DNA of 64,000 nucleotides from the NCBI GenBank assembly GCA_019188255.1, contig JAETXT010000007.1, positions 3,906,001-3,970,000 on the forward strand, read 5' to 3'. The notes below the pieces were generated by a model. It was given only the letters and a program-made list of their open reading frames with translations, did not search any database and was not told where the DNA came from. The position numbers and the translations under genes are program-made. The DNA comes from Verticillium longisporum (lineage: Eukaryota > Ascomycota > Sordariomycetes > Glomerellales > Plectosphaerellaceae). Each line of letters starts with the position of its first letter. Within the stretch, counting starts at the first letter, position 1. Positions 33,664 through 44,825 of this stretch are shown here, one piece after another.

Positions 33664-34659
33664 CTAGCTCTCCTCGCCTACGGGAGACAAAGAGCCAAGA
33701 GTGGCCGATCGTGGCAGGGATAGGTAGTCGCTCGCCGGCGAACCACCGCCGTCTTCATCGTACACTGGGGTGTCGACAGGAGTCAGCTGCAGGCCAAGGC
33801 CAACGACCGCAGTGCCAACGCTCATACTCTTGCTTTTGCTGTGGCCGCTTCCGTCACTTGCATTCTTCTGCACAGGTCGTGGGGCCGGCCGGTAGTGCCG
33901 TGCGGCGAGCTGCATATCGACCAGCGTCTCGGTAATCAGATCCTCGTCGTCAGCGAGTGGCTTGATGCGCCAGTTGAGGTTCTCGCAGATGCAACGCTCC
34001 GTGACGTTGAGTTGCTCGCAGGACCAAATGTTGCGTCCCCACGAGGCACAGTAGTATGCAGTGGGGTCTTGCTGGTCCTCGGTAAACTTGGCGGCTATGA
34101 CCAGCGCAGCAAGAATGATGAGCTCGGGCTGGACAGAGTCGATGTGCATCTGGCGCTGCTGGAAGAAGGGCCCCGCGAGAGAGTGGCGCTTGCTAGGCGA
34201 CAGGCTGGGATCGGCAATGAGCGGGCAGGAGAGGCGCCAGGCGAGGGCAAACTTGGAGTTGAGAGAGTCGAGGATGCAGGATGCGAGGGCGATCGACTCG
34301 AGAGGCAGGGCGGTTCGTGCAAGGAGCGATTGGACAGCACTGGTGGAGGGCGTGCGGAGAGATGCCGAGGTGGGGACGAGGTTGATAAGATGAACGGCAG
34401 GGCCTGCAAATACGCTCTTGTCAGTACACAACCGAATCGGGCATGTTGGGAGGCAGGTGCGCATACCGAGGTACTTGTCCTGGAGCAGCTCGGCGTCAAG
34501 CCCGTCGAAAGAAGCCTTGGGGCTGTGGTCGGCTGAAGAGTTTCGCGAGGACAGCGGTGGTGTGGGGAGGTTCGACAGCGGACGGTAGGTGAAGTACATG
34601 TCCTCGACTTCGTAGTCGTCGTCTGAGACAACCGCGGCGTCTCGTGCCATGTTGCCCAT
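33664..34659 (-). CDS. cyclin-box protein, PCL/Pho85-type
   Basis: Cyclin N-terminal domain protein of 310 residues after removal of a 63-base intron (34404-34466, GTATGC...TTGCAG, with TACTGAC branch site). The intron is a multiple of three, so the frame also reads straight through it. The box spans about residues 60-220: LESIALASCILDSLNSKFAL, then PELIILAALVIAAKFTEDQQ with the typical Lys after AA, then ASWGRNIWSCEQLNVTERCICENLNWRIKPL. The last stretch is very like fungal PCL cyclins that activate the Pho85 kinase. Both tails are disordered (DDDYEVEDMYFTYRPLSNLPTPPLS; TPVDTPVYDEDGG). The initiating ATG is at 34659. The partner kinase is not in this window. Confidence 0.75.
   Translation of the reverse strand: MGNMARDAAVVSDDDYEVEDMYFTYRPLSNLPTPPLSSRNSSADHSPKASFDGLDAELLQDKYLGMRTCLPTCPIRLCTDKSVFAGPAVHLINLVPTSASLRTPSTSAVQSLLARTALPLESIALASCILDSLNSKFALAWRLSCPLIADPSLSPSKRHSLAGPFFQQRQMHIDSVQPELIILAALVIAAKFTEDQQDPTAYYCASWGRNIWSCEQLNVTERCICENLNWRIKPLADDEDLITETLVDMQLAARHYRPAPRPVQKNASDGSGHSKSKSMSVGTAVVGLGLQLTPVDTPVYDEDGGGSPASDYLSLPRSATLGSLSPVGEES
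34404..34466 (-). other. intron of the cyclin gene
   Basis: GTATGC donor, TACTGAC branch site and TTTGCAG acceptor; joins LLQDKYL to GPAVHLINLV. Confidence 0.75.
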
Positions 34660-37600
34660 TTTGACGCTGGCTGCTGAGAGGCTGGCTGACAGGTGGACGG
34701 AGGTATAGATGTATGGATGTGAATGTTTCGGTTCGGTTCGTTCCCGTCACACACCGACTCGCAGAAGAGCCTTTGCCAATGATGACCGAACTTTCTTTTG
34801 AACGTGAGTGCCTATGGCTGGGCTTGCGGTGGTGGCACGACAGGGTCGACTCTTCCAATCCTCAAACGTGGTGCACGCACAGAGACACTGCTCATATTTC
34901 GTCCCAAGACGGATCAAGCAGGAAGGCTCGTGTGGTCAGACTCCAGTCAGTGGCGAATAGCTTTACGACTATGGATTCTGGTTATTGACGATTTTCCCGT
35001 AGGCTGAATTCGAAGGATAATGTGGTAGAGCTGCGGAGCGGTCGACTGCACCCGGGGGGGGAGGGGGAGGTTCGGTGGTATATATATATATCTGTGGCCT
35101 TGTTCGGAGGGGGGTGTGGATTGGGAGGGGGTTGAGAGCTGCTTTATTAGGGGAAGAGGAAACACGAGGAAAATGACCCGAGCTCTTGCTTGGCTGAGAG
35201 AAGGAAGAAAGGGGATGGAGATCCACGAAGGCCCCGGGTTAGCTCCTGGTCCGATGCACCTACTACAATGTGCAAGGCCCACGGCAGAGGGCCCTTGGGG
35301 CCCTCCCCTCTCAAAGACTCAAGGCCTTAGGCCCCCTGGCCCGAGAGCCCACAGCCCGAGCTGGAGAAGTGAGCACGAGCACGTCAAAGGCGTGCTGAGG
35401 AGAGGCTGAAGCCCACTGTGAGTTGTGATTCTCGATGGGGGTAGTGCGTCGGCGGTCAAGCATGGTACGCGGGTGTACCCGATGCTCTGCGTTCACCGCG
35501 CATGACCGAAGGTACCCTGCGGTAGTGCCCTGAAACAGCCATATTTTCGGTTGGCCATGGCGGTGATGGCGCAGCCGGCAGGTGGGTGGATCCAGGGCCC
35601 AGCCAGGGACCCCTTCAGAGGACAAGCACCGAACTTTACAGGGCCTCTTTGGCGCCAAGGGTTTGCCCCGGTGCAGAGTGACGATGGGGCAGGCGTGGCG
35701 TCAGGGGCAGGATCATCAGATCACTCTTGCCAACCTAAAGTCCCGTCCCTTCACAATACTGATTCAGAGCTGCAAGAGCTACCACAAAGACAAAGCAGGT
35801 GAGAAGCTACCTAGGAAGGTAGAAATGGTAAGGTAAGGTAGGTACCTTAGGTAGGAACGTAGCCAGCCAGCCAGAGCCAGAGCCAGAGCCAGAGACAGAG
35901 ACAGACACTGCAGAAAGACATGCACCGTGACCACCACCATCACCAGCGACCTGACAATTCGTCCGATGATCGCTGTTCGTCACAGGCACCTCGTCATCAT
36001 CTCCAATCAATCACTGACCTCCCGTTGGCATGCCTTCGCCAATCAGGGAAATGGGTAGCGTGACGCATGAACTGATGACATCGCCATGGACGTACGTCCC
36101 CCATCCTTAGGACGGGCAAATAAGGCAACGCTGTGCTCTACAAACTGACAAGCATGTGTGTTCCTACAGTAAACTGCCTGATTGACTTTCAGGAACAAGA
36201 GCTCCTCTCCACCCTCGATCCCTGCCTCTCGAGCTCAACCCCAGCGGCGCCACATCTGCGATGATGATGTCGCATCTGTCCCTGAACCTTGAGAGGCCTT
36301 TGAACATGTATGCCAGCGATGGCGCAGGAGATTGGGATCAGTCAACGATGTGCATTGGCAGGTCCCTTGATTCTGGGCAAAGCCTATACCGAGATGCACA
36401 CACACACAAACACACACTGGCGTCAAGGGCAGTGCGACACCAATCCACTCGCTCCTACTTGAGAGACGAACTATCGGATGTCTGGCATTCGTCTTCCTTG
36501 CCGCGAGTCCCGTCAGGCGGGTTTTTGGTGCCGATCAATTCGTCGCCCTCGAACTAGCTTGTCCCATCTCCACAACGCAGTCAACAGTCGAACAGCGATT
36601 CAGCGATTCAGCGAAAACGAAAATCGGACAAGTGAGCGGCTTTCCCCAGATACCGAGACCAAGGAGACTTTCCAGACTTCAGCACGTTCAGGTCGAGCCC
36701 ACTAACGGGCTGCCAAGCCACCACGACGACGCCCATAGGCAGATTTTCGACGCCCTTTCTACCACAGAGACCAGTCAACCAGCCAGCACATGTCTTGCGT
36801 AACGCCATTGCTAGGGCTGAGGATCACAAAGCCGTCTCTCAGCTCACAACAAAGACTCACAACAAAGAAACCACATCGGCGGTACAAAGAAATTATGACA
36901 AGGCATGGTGCATCGGATTGGGGTTAGCCGTCCCAATTGGGACCGACTCGAAAGAACATTCTCACTTCCTCCAGACACAGCAAGACACAACTGTCGGCCT
37001 TGCATCAACAACCGCTACTTGCATCTTGTCTGGCCCGACGAGCGCAAGTCCCTTTCCTCGGCAGAGAGTCACCCAAGGGAGAAGAAACCGTTCATCGTGC
37101 TCAGGACAGTAAAGCCCACGTTCGCTGACCACTGGTTGGGCATCTACGGCCGCAATCGCCTACCTGCATTCGTCACCGCCTTCTTTGTCATGCAGTTGAA
37201 CTCTGTACTAGAGACGCAACACGATGCACAGCAGTCGCATGAGCCAGGGTTCACATAAACTCGATATCGGAGTAACTCAACTCTCACCCAGTAGCCTCAA
37301 CGTGGCTTCAAAGGCGAAGTGCAACGCAAGATTGAGCTGGAGTGACTCGACACGGAAGCCAGGCTCGGGACCGACGTCGCATCGAACCATGCTCAAACGC
37401 AAACAGCAATGCATCACCAACTGTGCACATGTTGGAAAACCCCTCGCCCCACTATCCAACACAATCTTTCGCTAAAAATCCTAGTCTCCATCGTGGGTCT
37501 TACTACCGGGCCTTGCGGGCAGATCACCATCAACTCCGACCCAGAGCTCCGAGCAACGCCAGTCGTGTCAGCGGGCTCTTGTAGGGCACATTCCAGCAGC

Positions 37601-39201
37601 TCGTGTACCGTGTCACCTAGCACCTTCGTCCAAACTTTGACCCTCCTACTTAGACATCGGCAGACCTTGTTCACGGGCGCCATCCAAAACCTACCTGACA
37701 TTGAATAGCGACCGGCCAACGTTGTGAGGGTACCTACATTTTTTTTTTTGCGATTCTAGCGAGCGCCACATGAGGGCATCGAGATCCGAGCAAGCCAGCA
37801 CGAGCGCCAAAGACCCGGGTTTTTGGGGGGTGAGACAAGTTCTCACTGTTGAATGTGTAGCGAGAAACCCGTTCGGGAACGAGGAGAAGAAACACTGACA
37901 CAGCACACACCCCACGCTAATGTCAGGTCTCATTCGGCAGTAATTGTAATCCTCCGGTTGTCATGGCCGACTAACGACGTGAATGCCGTCGACCTTGAGT
38001 ACAGGAAACCCATATCGCGCCGCAGTGGCGCTTTTTGTATCGGACGAAGCTGCAATATCAGCCGCACTTGTGCAGGGCAAGAAGGCTACCGTTGACTCGT
38101 GGCTCACTGATGCAGCACGGGGGGTTTCTCTTAATTTTTTTTCATTCAGTCTCCTCAGGCTGGATCTGGGCCCGGGCCGCGAAAGGTGTCCATTTGACCA
38201 ATCTGACGCCAATTCTGTCCGTCATTCAGCTGTAATTCGTCGTGGCCGTGCCATTGTCCTGGAACCGGCCTAACTGAGCCTCATGGCTGCTGGACGACAC
38301 CAGATTGGAAGCCATGGCTAGTGCATTGGCCTCACGACCTGCCCTGAAGCGGCTTCGTCCCATCGTTGTTGAAGAGCACACCTGAATCTAGAACGCCAGC
38401 GGCACCTGAACCAATTCAGACTGTTGAGCCCGATCAGGTGCGGGTGCTAGGACGCCTTTGGCAATATTTCTCACCTAGGCGTTGCCTGCTCAGGCGCGAC
38501 TATCCTGAATGGGCAGACTAACGATTTTGAGTGTCGCTGGCGATGGGATACCCCATTGTTACCCAAGGGTCCAGAACCCGAGGGTCTGGATTTCTTCGTT
38601 TTAGGAAGACGGGAGGGCTCAGGAAGCCTGGGATACGGCTCTGCCATGTGGCTGGAACATTTAGCTTCTTTTCTTCCAATAGCTGATGCGAATGGCCTCA
38701 GCAGGCGCGCCGGATCTGGTGAGTCGCACTCTTTCGCCAGGGCTAGATCTGGTTGTATTGATGGCGCGATGCAGCGCGACCCAGAGTGCATGAATACACG
38801 TGTACGTACATTGAGCCAATAGCTGGTAGCACGTTGCAGAGGAGGGACGATTTGTTCTGGTAATTTCTTTGGCTCTCATTCATTCTCATCCGCACCCTCA
38901 GGTCAGGCCAGAGGCCGAGCCGCAAGCTCAAGGCAACGCTGACCAGGTCCTGAAGATGCTCGATTCGACATCTAAATCTTCTTCTCTCTCCCACTTCATG
39001 CTCCCCCTTTCTGAGTATGACAGATGCACCGCATTGCCCGTGTGAACCATTAACTCGACCAGCGACAACAACTCGTAATGCTACCACTGCCAAACAAGCC
39101 CTCTGCACCGACCCGGAGCCCTCTACTCTTTCGTGATCCGGCCGGGAAAGCCGGAAGGGGGATGCTCGGATCGGTGGACACCACCATCAATTCCCTGCAG
39201 C
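34660..39201. other. 4.5 kb gene-poor region
   Basis: No recognisable gene on either strand; open frames are short and without domain signs. It contains a TA repeat near 35078-35092, a TAGGTACCTTAGG-like stretch at 35811-35855, a CCAGAG/CAGAGA repeat at 35868-35908 and a CACACA tract at 36398-36417. Much of it has lower GC than the flanking genes. Confidence 0.5.
35811..35908. repeat. AGGTA and CCAGAG simple repeats
   Basis: AGGTAAGGTAGGTACCTTAGGTAGG-like tract followed by tandem CCAG and CAGAGC/CAGAGA units. Similar ACCTAAGG motifs recur at 52480-52580 and 56660-56705. Confidence 0.6.
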
Positions 39202-39795
39202 TTAGTTCTTTGCGACGACGACAAAGTTTGCTACGGCATTGTCAGTCGTGATTCAAGCTGGCGAGACCATTGTGGCAAGGAGGCGGGGGGAGGAAGAGGG
39301 CTACATACTGGGCTGCTGCGCAATCTGCGCGACCTGAGGGATGACGTCGCCGGCGATGAACTGGGCGAGGTTGACGCCCTGGATGCCGCCCACGAGGCCG
39401 AGGTTGAGGACGCCGAGGCGCAGGTCGACGAGGTTGAGGCCGTTGAAGACGCCCTGGCCGTGCAGGGCGAGGAGGGTCTGGAGCTGCTGCAGCTGGAGCA
39501 GGGCGAGGACGTCAAACTGCTGGACGTTGAAGAGGTGCTGGAAGTTGAGCAGGTTGAAGTTCTGGACCTGGCCGAGCTGGGCGAAGAGGTTGAGGTCGAC
39601 GCTGTTGAGGCGCAGCAGGTAGTTGAGGTCGACGTTCTGGAAGCCCTGCAGGCCGTTGAGCTGGGACAGGTCGAAGACGGCGCGGGACTCGAGGGACTGC
39701 AGCGACGTCGTCGAGGCGGCGGCGTTGGAGTCGGCGGCGGGGGCGGCGGCGGCGAAGGTGGCCATGGCGGCGGCGATGATGGTGGAGAACTTCAT
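39202..39795 (-). CDS. secreted Leu/Gln/Asn-rich protein 1
   Basis: 171-residue protein with a clear signal peptide (MKFSTIIAAAMATFAAAAPA). Exon 1 is 39309-39795; a 78-base intron (39231-39308, GTATGT...CCGTAG) leads to a tiny last exon encoding TNFVVVAKN and TAA. The mature chain is built of short hydrophobic units with Asn, Gln and Asp (VDLNYLLRLNSVDLNLFAQL, LLNFQHLF, VLALLQLQQLQTLLAL, LNLVDLRLGVLNLGLVGG). It has no Cys, so it is not a hydrophobin or a Cys-rich effector. The periodic Leu suggests an amphipathic or beta-rich secreted or wall-associated protein; no function known. A similarly built gene lies at 42406-43329 on the same strand. Confidence 0.7.
39231..39308 (-). other. 3'-proximal intron of secreted protein 1
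   Basis: GTATGT donor, GACTGACA branch site and GCCGTAG acceptor, 78 bases; leaves a 9-residue final exon. Confidence 0.6.
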
Positions 39796-42405
39796 GTTGG
39801 CGGTAGGGAGTGTGTGGTTGGTTTGGTAGTGAGTGGTTCTTTGTTGTAGGGAATTAGAGTTATGGGACACAAGACAGGAATGAGCACAGCTCTGGGTGTT
39901 CAGGGTATCTTTGAAGAAGAAGGGAGTGAAGTGAACAACGAGCACAGCTTGAAGGTGGTTTGTTAGTCGGAGAATATTCAGGAGGGGGAAGGGGATGTTT
40001 GGCTGGAGGCTGGTGAAGATGATCCAGGAGACTCACCTCTGAAGAGAGAGAATGGAAAAGTATGAGAAGGAATGAGACCGGACCAGATTATTGTGTTGTG
40101 GGATGAGGAAACAAAAAAGAAGACGGCATTGTCGACGACGGGACGACCTCTTATATATCAGGCATGCCAAGGATGGCATCTCGGGCAACAGACGAGGCGG
40201 CTGGCACGGTTGCCCCTCCACCCTCCCCTTCCCCTCGGAAGATTGCTCTGAGGGAGATCCGTGTCCATCGCGAACCAGCCTTGGCCCTGCCTGCCCATAC
40301 ACAAAAATTAGGCTCAGTCAAACATCGACAGGGGAGGGCAAGGGGTCACATCATGGGGCTCAGTGCAGGCCTGGCATGGGACGATACACTTCTCCGTGCG
40401 CATGCCGTGGCACCTTTACCAGTCGGATGGCATCTTGAGAGGCGCAACGGGGGGGAGAGCTGCTCACGAGGGACTGACGTATCATCGTCCCAAGTGCCGT
40501 ACAAACAGCCAAGGAACATATTACATGGTTGCCCCAGCACTGCAGATAGGTGGCAGCAGCAAGACCAGGAGCAGAACCAGGAGTAGCGGCAGGGCTGGGA
40601 GGGTAGCGCTTTGAGACGACGTGCCATCCTGGGGACGGGACCTGCGTTGCCGAAGGGGCTCAGCTCCGCATGAAAGGCCAGGGGCGGGGGGCACTTGGTT
40701 GTGGATGGACATCTTTTAAGTCTATCTGGGAAACGAAGACTGGATTTAGCGGGATTTCCTGTTGATCACGCGAGGCAGGTCCAATGACGACGGGAGAAGA
40801 CGGGGGGATAGCTGGGACATCCGGCAGCGGCGAGACGATGTGAGGAAAAGCCAAGAACCGGATGAGAGGTCTTCCTCAGGGTGAGGTGGGAACAGCGGGA
40901 TCGGCGTCTGGGCGGCTGGCCGTCTGATGAGTTTTTTTTCGATGCGCGGGTGAGAGTGTGACGTTGACATATAGCAGAGAGGCACATGTGTACAGGACAG
41001 TCGCACCGGTTTGGGGAGGTCCTTGACGATATCAGACGACGAAAGAGTGTGCGCGATTCATTTGCCAATGCTGATTGATGACTGAGGATCAGGAATGGTC
41101 AAACACCAGACGATGGTTTTCTTTCTGATTCCTTCCTCTTTGTCCCTGCTGCTTGGCCGAAGCGGTCAAAGATGTTGGCCGAGGCGGTCAAAGACGTTGG
41201 CCGAGGCTGTCAAAGATGCTCTCTGGCCCCAAAAGGCGTGACTCGGACACGACGCCCCAAGACGGCCAAGAACTATCAGGAACTGGTTCGAAGAAACGTG
41301 AACGTCGGATTCCATGTGGGGTAGATGCAGGTGTCGAGGTCAAGGCGCAGCCTGTTTGCAGTTGCAGAGCCGCGTCTCTCGGAGGTCTTGGGCGTGGTGG
41401 GCGTCTTGGTACACCAAACACACCAGAGAAGGGTCAGGGTTGACGCGCCTTAAGAGGCTCAAGTAAGGTTTGGCGACATGCGCACACGCCCGAGGGCAAT
41501 CCGACCACCTCGCCTTGCACACAGAAGCCCCCCCCCGAGAGGCATGCACATCAACCCTGCACGTCTGTCACCCCGCCCGTGTCGGATCTGGCTGCTCCTG
41601 TCATGCGTCCGAGCGGCCAGCGACAGACGAAGACGAGCACCTCCCTCAGACCGTCACAGGCCGCCGATGATGCACAGTTTGCATTGACGCTGGCGCTTGT
41701 GCTGGGCCCGGAGCTTGGGGGCATCCGGGCAGCTTTCTGACAAGACGAACGTGACAGTGTCTTGGCTCGGCCAGGCTGGTGGCGCCTCCAGGCTGATGTC
41801 GCCTTACGGGCACGTCTGTCAGCTCTTCGTCAGATGGGATGGCAGACATGGTGACGACGACTTGGGACGGCCTTGAGACCGTGCATGTCTCTGGTGGGCC
41901 TGTTTCTCGAGGCAGAGGGCAATGCCTGGTTTCACTCACGATGCATCTAGTGTCTACGGAATCTGGCGTTTGGTTCCCAGCGTCTGGTTCTGATGGCATA
42001 CAGTGGCATCTAGATATGCTAGTGCATGGCGTACACCCTACAAATACATCGTACTCTGCGAATGACCAAGGCACGCAACTGCAGTCCGACGTCGATAGGT
42101 TCGCTGGCCAAGTAAACTCGCCAAGGTTCCTAATTTCAGCGCCAGTGCTTGGACAAACGAACAGCAGCACCCAACACAAGAAGAGCCACAGGCGAGGACC
42201 GATAGCATAGGAATTATTTTATTGAACATGGATGTCTGTCTCACTCAGGCTGGCAAGCCAGAAATCCCCTCCATCACATACCGCTCGGCACGAGGCCCGG
42301 ACTTCCCTGCCAAGGGAAAGAAAACCCAGTAAACCCCTTTGCGCAAGCTTTCCCAGGTCTTGAAACCCCCTTCCAATTGGGTTCCTTTATGATTCCTTTA
42401 CTCTT
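39796..42405. other. 2.6 kb intergenic region between two secreted-protein genes
   Basis: No gene recognised. Near 41153-41220 a tandem degenerate repeat of about 20 bases (GGCCGAGGCGGTCAAAGA) occurs three times. Confidence 0.45.
41150..41217 (+). repeat. three tandem copies of a ~23-base unit
   Basis: Core unit TTGGCCGAGGCGGTCAAAGA, with small differences between copies. No associated gene. Confidence 0.65.
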
Positions 42406-43329
42406 CTACGCCTTGCTGACGAGCACCTCCTCCTGGCGCTTGAAAATGCCTCCACGGCCTCCTGGTCACAAGGTTAGCAAAAAGGGTGAAACAGGTGACA
42501 CTGGCTTGCATTGCGTGCCCAACGTACCAAACAGCTGGTTCTGCTGCAGAAGTCCCACAATGTCGACCTGGGTGATGAAGCCCGCCGACTGGATCTGCGC
42601 AATCTGCTGCAGCTGGAGCAGCAGCTGGAGCTCCTGGCCGACGCCAATGTTGGCGAGGCCGTTGAGGTTGAGGATGCCGCCGAGACCCATGGCCTGCGTC
42701 AGCTGGACAATGGCCTGCGTGAGCGCCGCCTGCTGGCCCTTCCTGTCGCCACGTCCCTGCCCGCCGCCGCCGAGAATCTCGTCGATGATGTCGTTGTTGT
42801 TGTTGTTGTCGTCGTCGTTGTTCTTACCGCCGCGACCTCCCTGGCCGTTCTCTCCATCATTGTTGTTCTCGTCGTTGTTGTCGTTGTTGTTGTTGTCGTC
42901 GTCGTTGTTCTGTTCATCCTGGCCTTCACCCGGCGGTGCCGTCTCCTGGGCAGCCTCCTCGGTGGTGGTGGTGGACTCGGCCAGGCTCTCGGACGCGGCA
43001 GCGTCGCCCTCGGCAGGTGCCTCGCCCTCGGCGGGCGGCGCCGTCACCTCGGGAGCAGCCTCTTCGACGGGCGAAGACGACTCGGCAGGCGGCGCCTCGG
43101 CGCCCTCCTCAGCGGCCGCCTCGTCCTGGCCTTCGTCGACGGCGGGGGCCTCGCCCTCGCCCTCGCCGGCCTGGCCGGCAGCAGGCGCGATGGCCTTACC
43201 GGCGGCGGGCTGCGCGGCACCAGCCTGCTGGATGGCGATGGAAAAGTCGGCGCGGGCGTCGATGGGGCGGGGGATGCTGAGGGCTGACGCCAGGCCAGTG
43301 GCGACGAGAACGATGGTCCAGGACTTCAT
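42406..43329 (-). CDS. secreted Asn/Asp- and Gln/Leu-rich protein 2
   Basis: 285-residue protein: signal peptide MKSWTIVLVATGLASALS, a likely Kex2-type site near RPIDARA, and an Ala/Glu/Pro-rich segment of about 90 residues. This is followed by Asn/Asp-rich tracts coded by a GTT/GTC microsatellite at 42780-42910 on the plus strand, then a Gly-rich linker. The C-terminal domain (AIVQLTQAMGLGGILNLNGL, VGQELQLLLQLQQIAQIQ, TQVDIVGLLQQNQLFG) resembles the Leu/Gln units of the protein at 39202. A 66-base intron (42462-42527, GTACGT...GACCAG, GCTAAC branch site) precedes a short last exon encoding GRGGIFKRQEEVLVSKA and TAG. A small 3' exon in both genes supports common descent. Function unknown; probably cell-wall or extracellular. 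Confidence 0.72.
42462..42527 (-). other. 3'-proximal intron of secreted protein 2
   Basis: GTACGT donor, GCTAACC branch site and GACCAG acceptor, 66 bases; leaves a final exon of about 18 codons. Confidence 0.75.
42780..42912. repeat. GTT/GTC trinucleotide repeats inside a coding region
   Basis: Imperfect GTTGTT/GTCGTC tracts that encode poly-Asn and poly-Asp on the minus strand. Confidence 0.8.
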
Positions 43330-44459
43330 GGTGGGTGGGTGGTTGGAATGAATGGAGCTGGGACTTGTCAGACTGCGTGTCTATATCGAGGACATGGGGG
43401 TTTATAGTCACATACCTTTGGCTTGGTGTAAAGGAGTGGATGATTTGAGTAAAGGAAGATAAAAATGGAGGAAGAGGGAGAGACGGAAAAAGAGCACAGC
43501 TGTCACGGTTAGCAAGTCTGTCTTTCTTGAAGTGGTTATTCTAGGGATTGAGAAAAACAACGAACCTCTGGTGTGAAAGAAGAGAAAAAAGTTGAAGAGA
43601 GAGACACAGTCCTGCAGTTGTAGAAGGAGAAGAGAGCACTGAACGTGAGGCAGACCACGGTCTTATATACCTACATCTCGTATTCGTTACACTATTTTCG
43701 TCACACTGCTAGACTTGACCAAGACCAAACAGCCCTTGCTACTCTACAGCCTGTCTACCCAGGCATGCAACCAGTCGCGCAGCATCTCCCGCCCTTCCGC
43801 CCTCCGCCCTCCGCCCTCGAGAGGGCCTGGCTCAGTTATCGACCGGGCATCGCCAACGCGAATCCAAGGAAGGCTTGGGCTGCCGGTTTCATCGCGAGGA
43901 TCGTTTCGCCTGCTTGCGTGTTGGCAAGGGCGTCGGCAAAGCAGCAAAACAAGCTGCGCAAGCCCAGGCCATGCCAAGATCTCGCAGGAAAACAGCCACC
44001 GGCAAGCTCCGCCACCTGCCAGCATCAGATGGCATGTCTTCGACGAAGGGGCTCAGTCGTGTCCATGTTTGCTGATGGTCGGGACGTTGTTGACGGGACG
44101 ATCGACGATATGCTTAACTGGATGACCCCTGACGCTTCCCCCCCCACCCCTGTCGCCCCATACAGGGGGCACTCCGACGTGTCATCGACCACGATCGTCC
44201 GGAATGGCGAAAAGAGAAACGTGGGCTCGCCAGGGGGGGGATTCTTGAAACGTGTTCGACTGTCCCGTGGCGAATTGGACTAATGCCGTGGCATAATGGC
44301 GAAAGGGGACGAAGAGAAAAAAAACACAGACGAGAGGCGTGGGCGATTCGGAAGGCACTTTGTGGCGGCAGCTCGATTTTCAGACGACAGGAGCCACACT
44401 CTTTCTTGCTTTCACATTGCGTGCACCGTTTGCCATTTTCCGGAAGGATTTATTTTTAA
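43330..44459. other. intergenic region, no gene accepted
   Basis: Promoter of secreted protein 2 and more. An open frame at 43645-44283 (+) has no ATG start in the expected place and no recognised domain. Confidence 0.45.
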
Positions 44460-44825
44460 TCAATTTGTCCTCTGGTCGACCTTCTTCTCTGCGTGAAAGC
44501 CTAGCCACTCGCCCAGCATGCCCCCTGGCCTGGGCATGGGACACTCTCGACTCGCCCTGTCGTCCTTGGAGCAGCTCACGGCGGCGGTGTCGGGGGTCTG
44601 GTCAAAGTGGACAATGCCCTCCTTGGTCTCGAGCGGATTGTCGCGGCGAAGGCGGCGCCCCCTCTTGCCGTCCTCGCCGACGACGACCTCGCCGTCGGCG
44701 TAGGCGACGCGTGGTGCCGGGCAGGGCAGGATGTGGGGTAGGCCGACGACGAAGAAGCTGGCGACGACGGTGGTGGCGAAGAGGGAGGAGGTCATTCGTG
44801 ACCTGGGATGCAGGTGTGGTGGCAT
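44460..44825 (-). CDS. conserved-looking small membrane protein, unknown function
   Basis: 121 residues from the ATG at 44825 (MPPHLHPRSRMTSSLF). A basic N-terminus leads into one hydrophobic helix (ATTVVASFFVVGLPHILPC). After it come an acidic/basic linker with VAYADGEVVVGEDGKRGRRL and a C-terminal CPMPRPGGMLGEWLGF block that I recall, without a name, from small mitochondrial-type proteins of other filamentous fungi. Topology fits a mitochondrial inner-membrane or ER-anchored protein. No intron is needed and no break is seen. I assign no function. Confidence 0.6.
   Translation of the reverse strand: MPPHLHPRSRMTSSLFATTVVASFFVVGLPHILPCPAPRVAYADGEVVVGEDGKRGRRLRRDNPLETKEGIVHFDQTPDTAAVSCSKDDRASRECPMPRPGGMLGEWLGFHAEKKVDQRTN

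Noticed and set aside
39133..39849. 238-codon plus-strand frame over secreted protein 1
   Set aside because: Repetitive Val/Glu/Leu shadow; the minus strand has the signal peptide.
42377..43351. 324-codon plus-strand frame over secreted protein 2
   Set aside because: Poly-Ser/Pro sequence created by the repeats of the minus-strand gene; the minus strand has signal peptide, splice sites and stop.
43645..44283. 212-codon plus-strand frame
   Set aside because: No ATG at its start, no domain, average composition; chance frame in an intergenic region.
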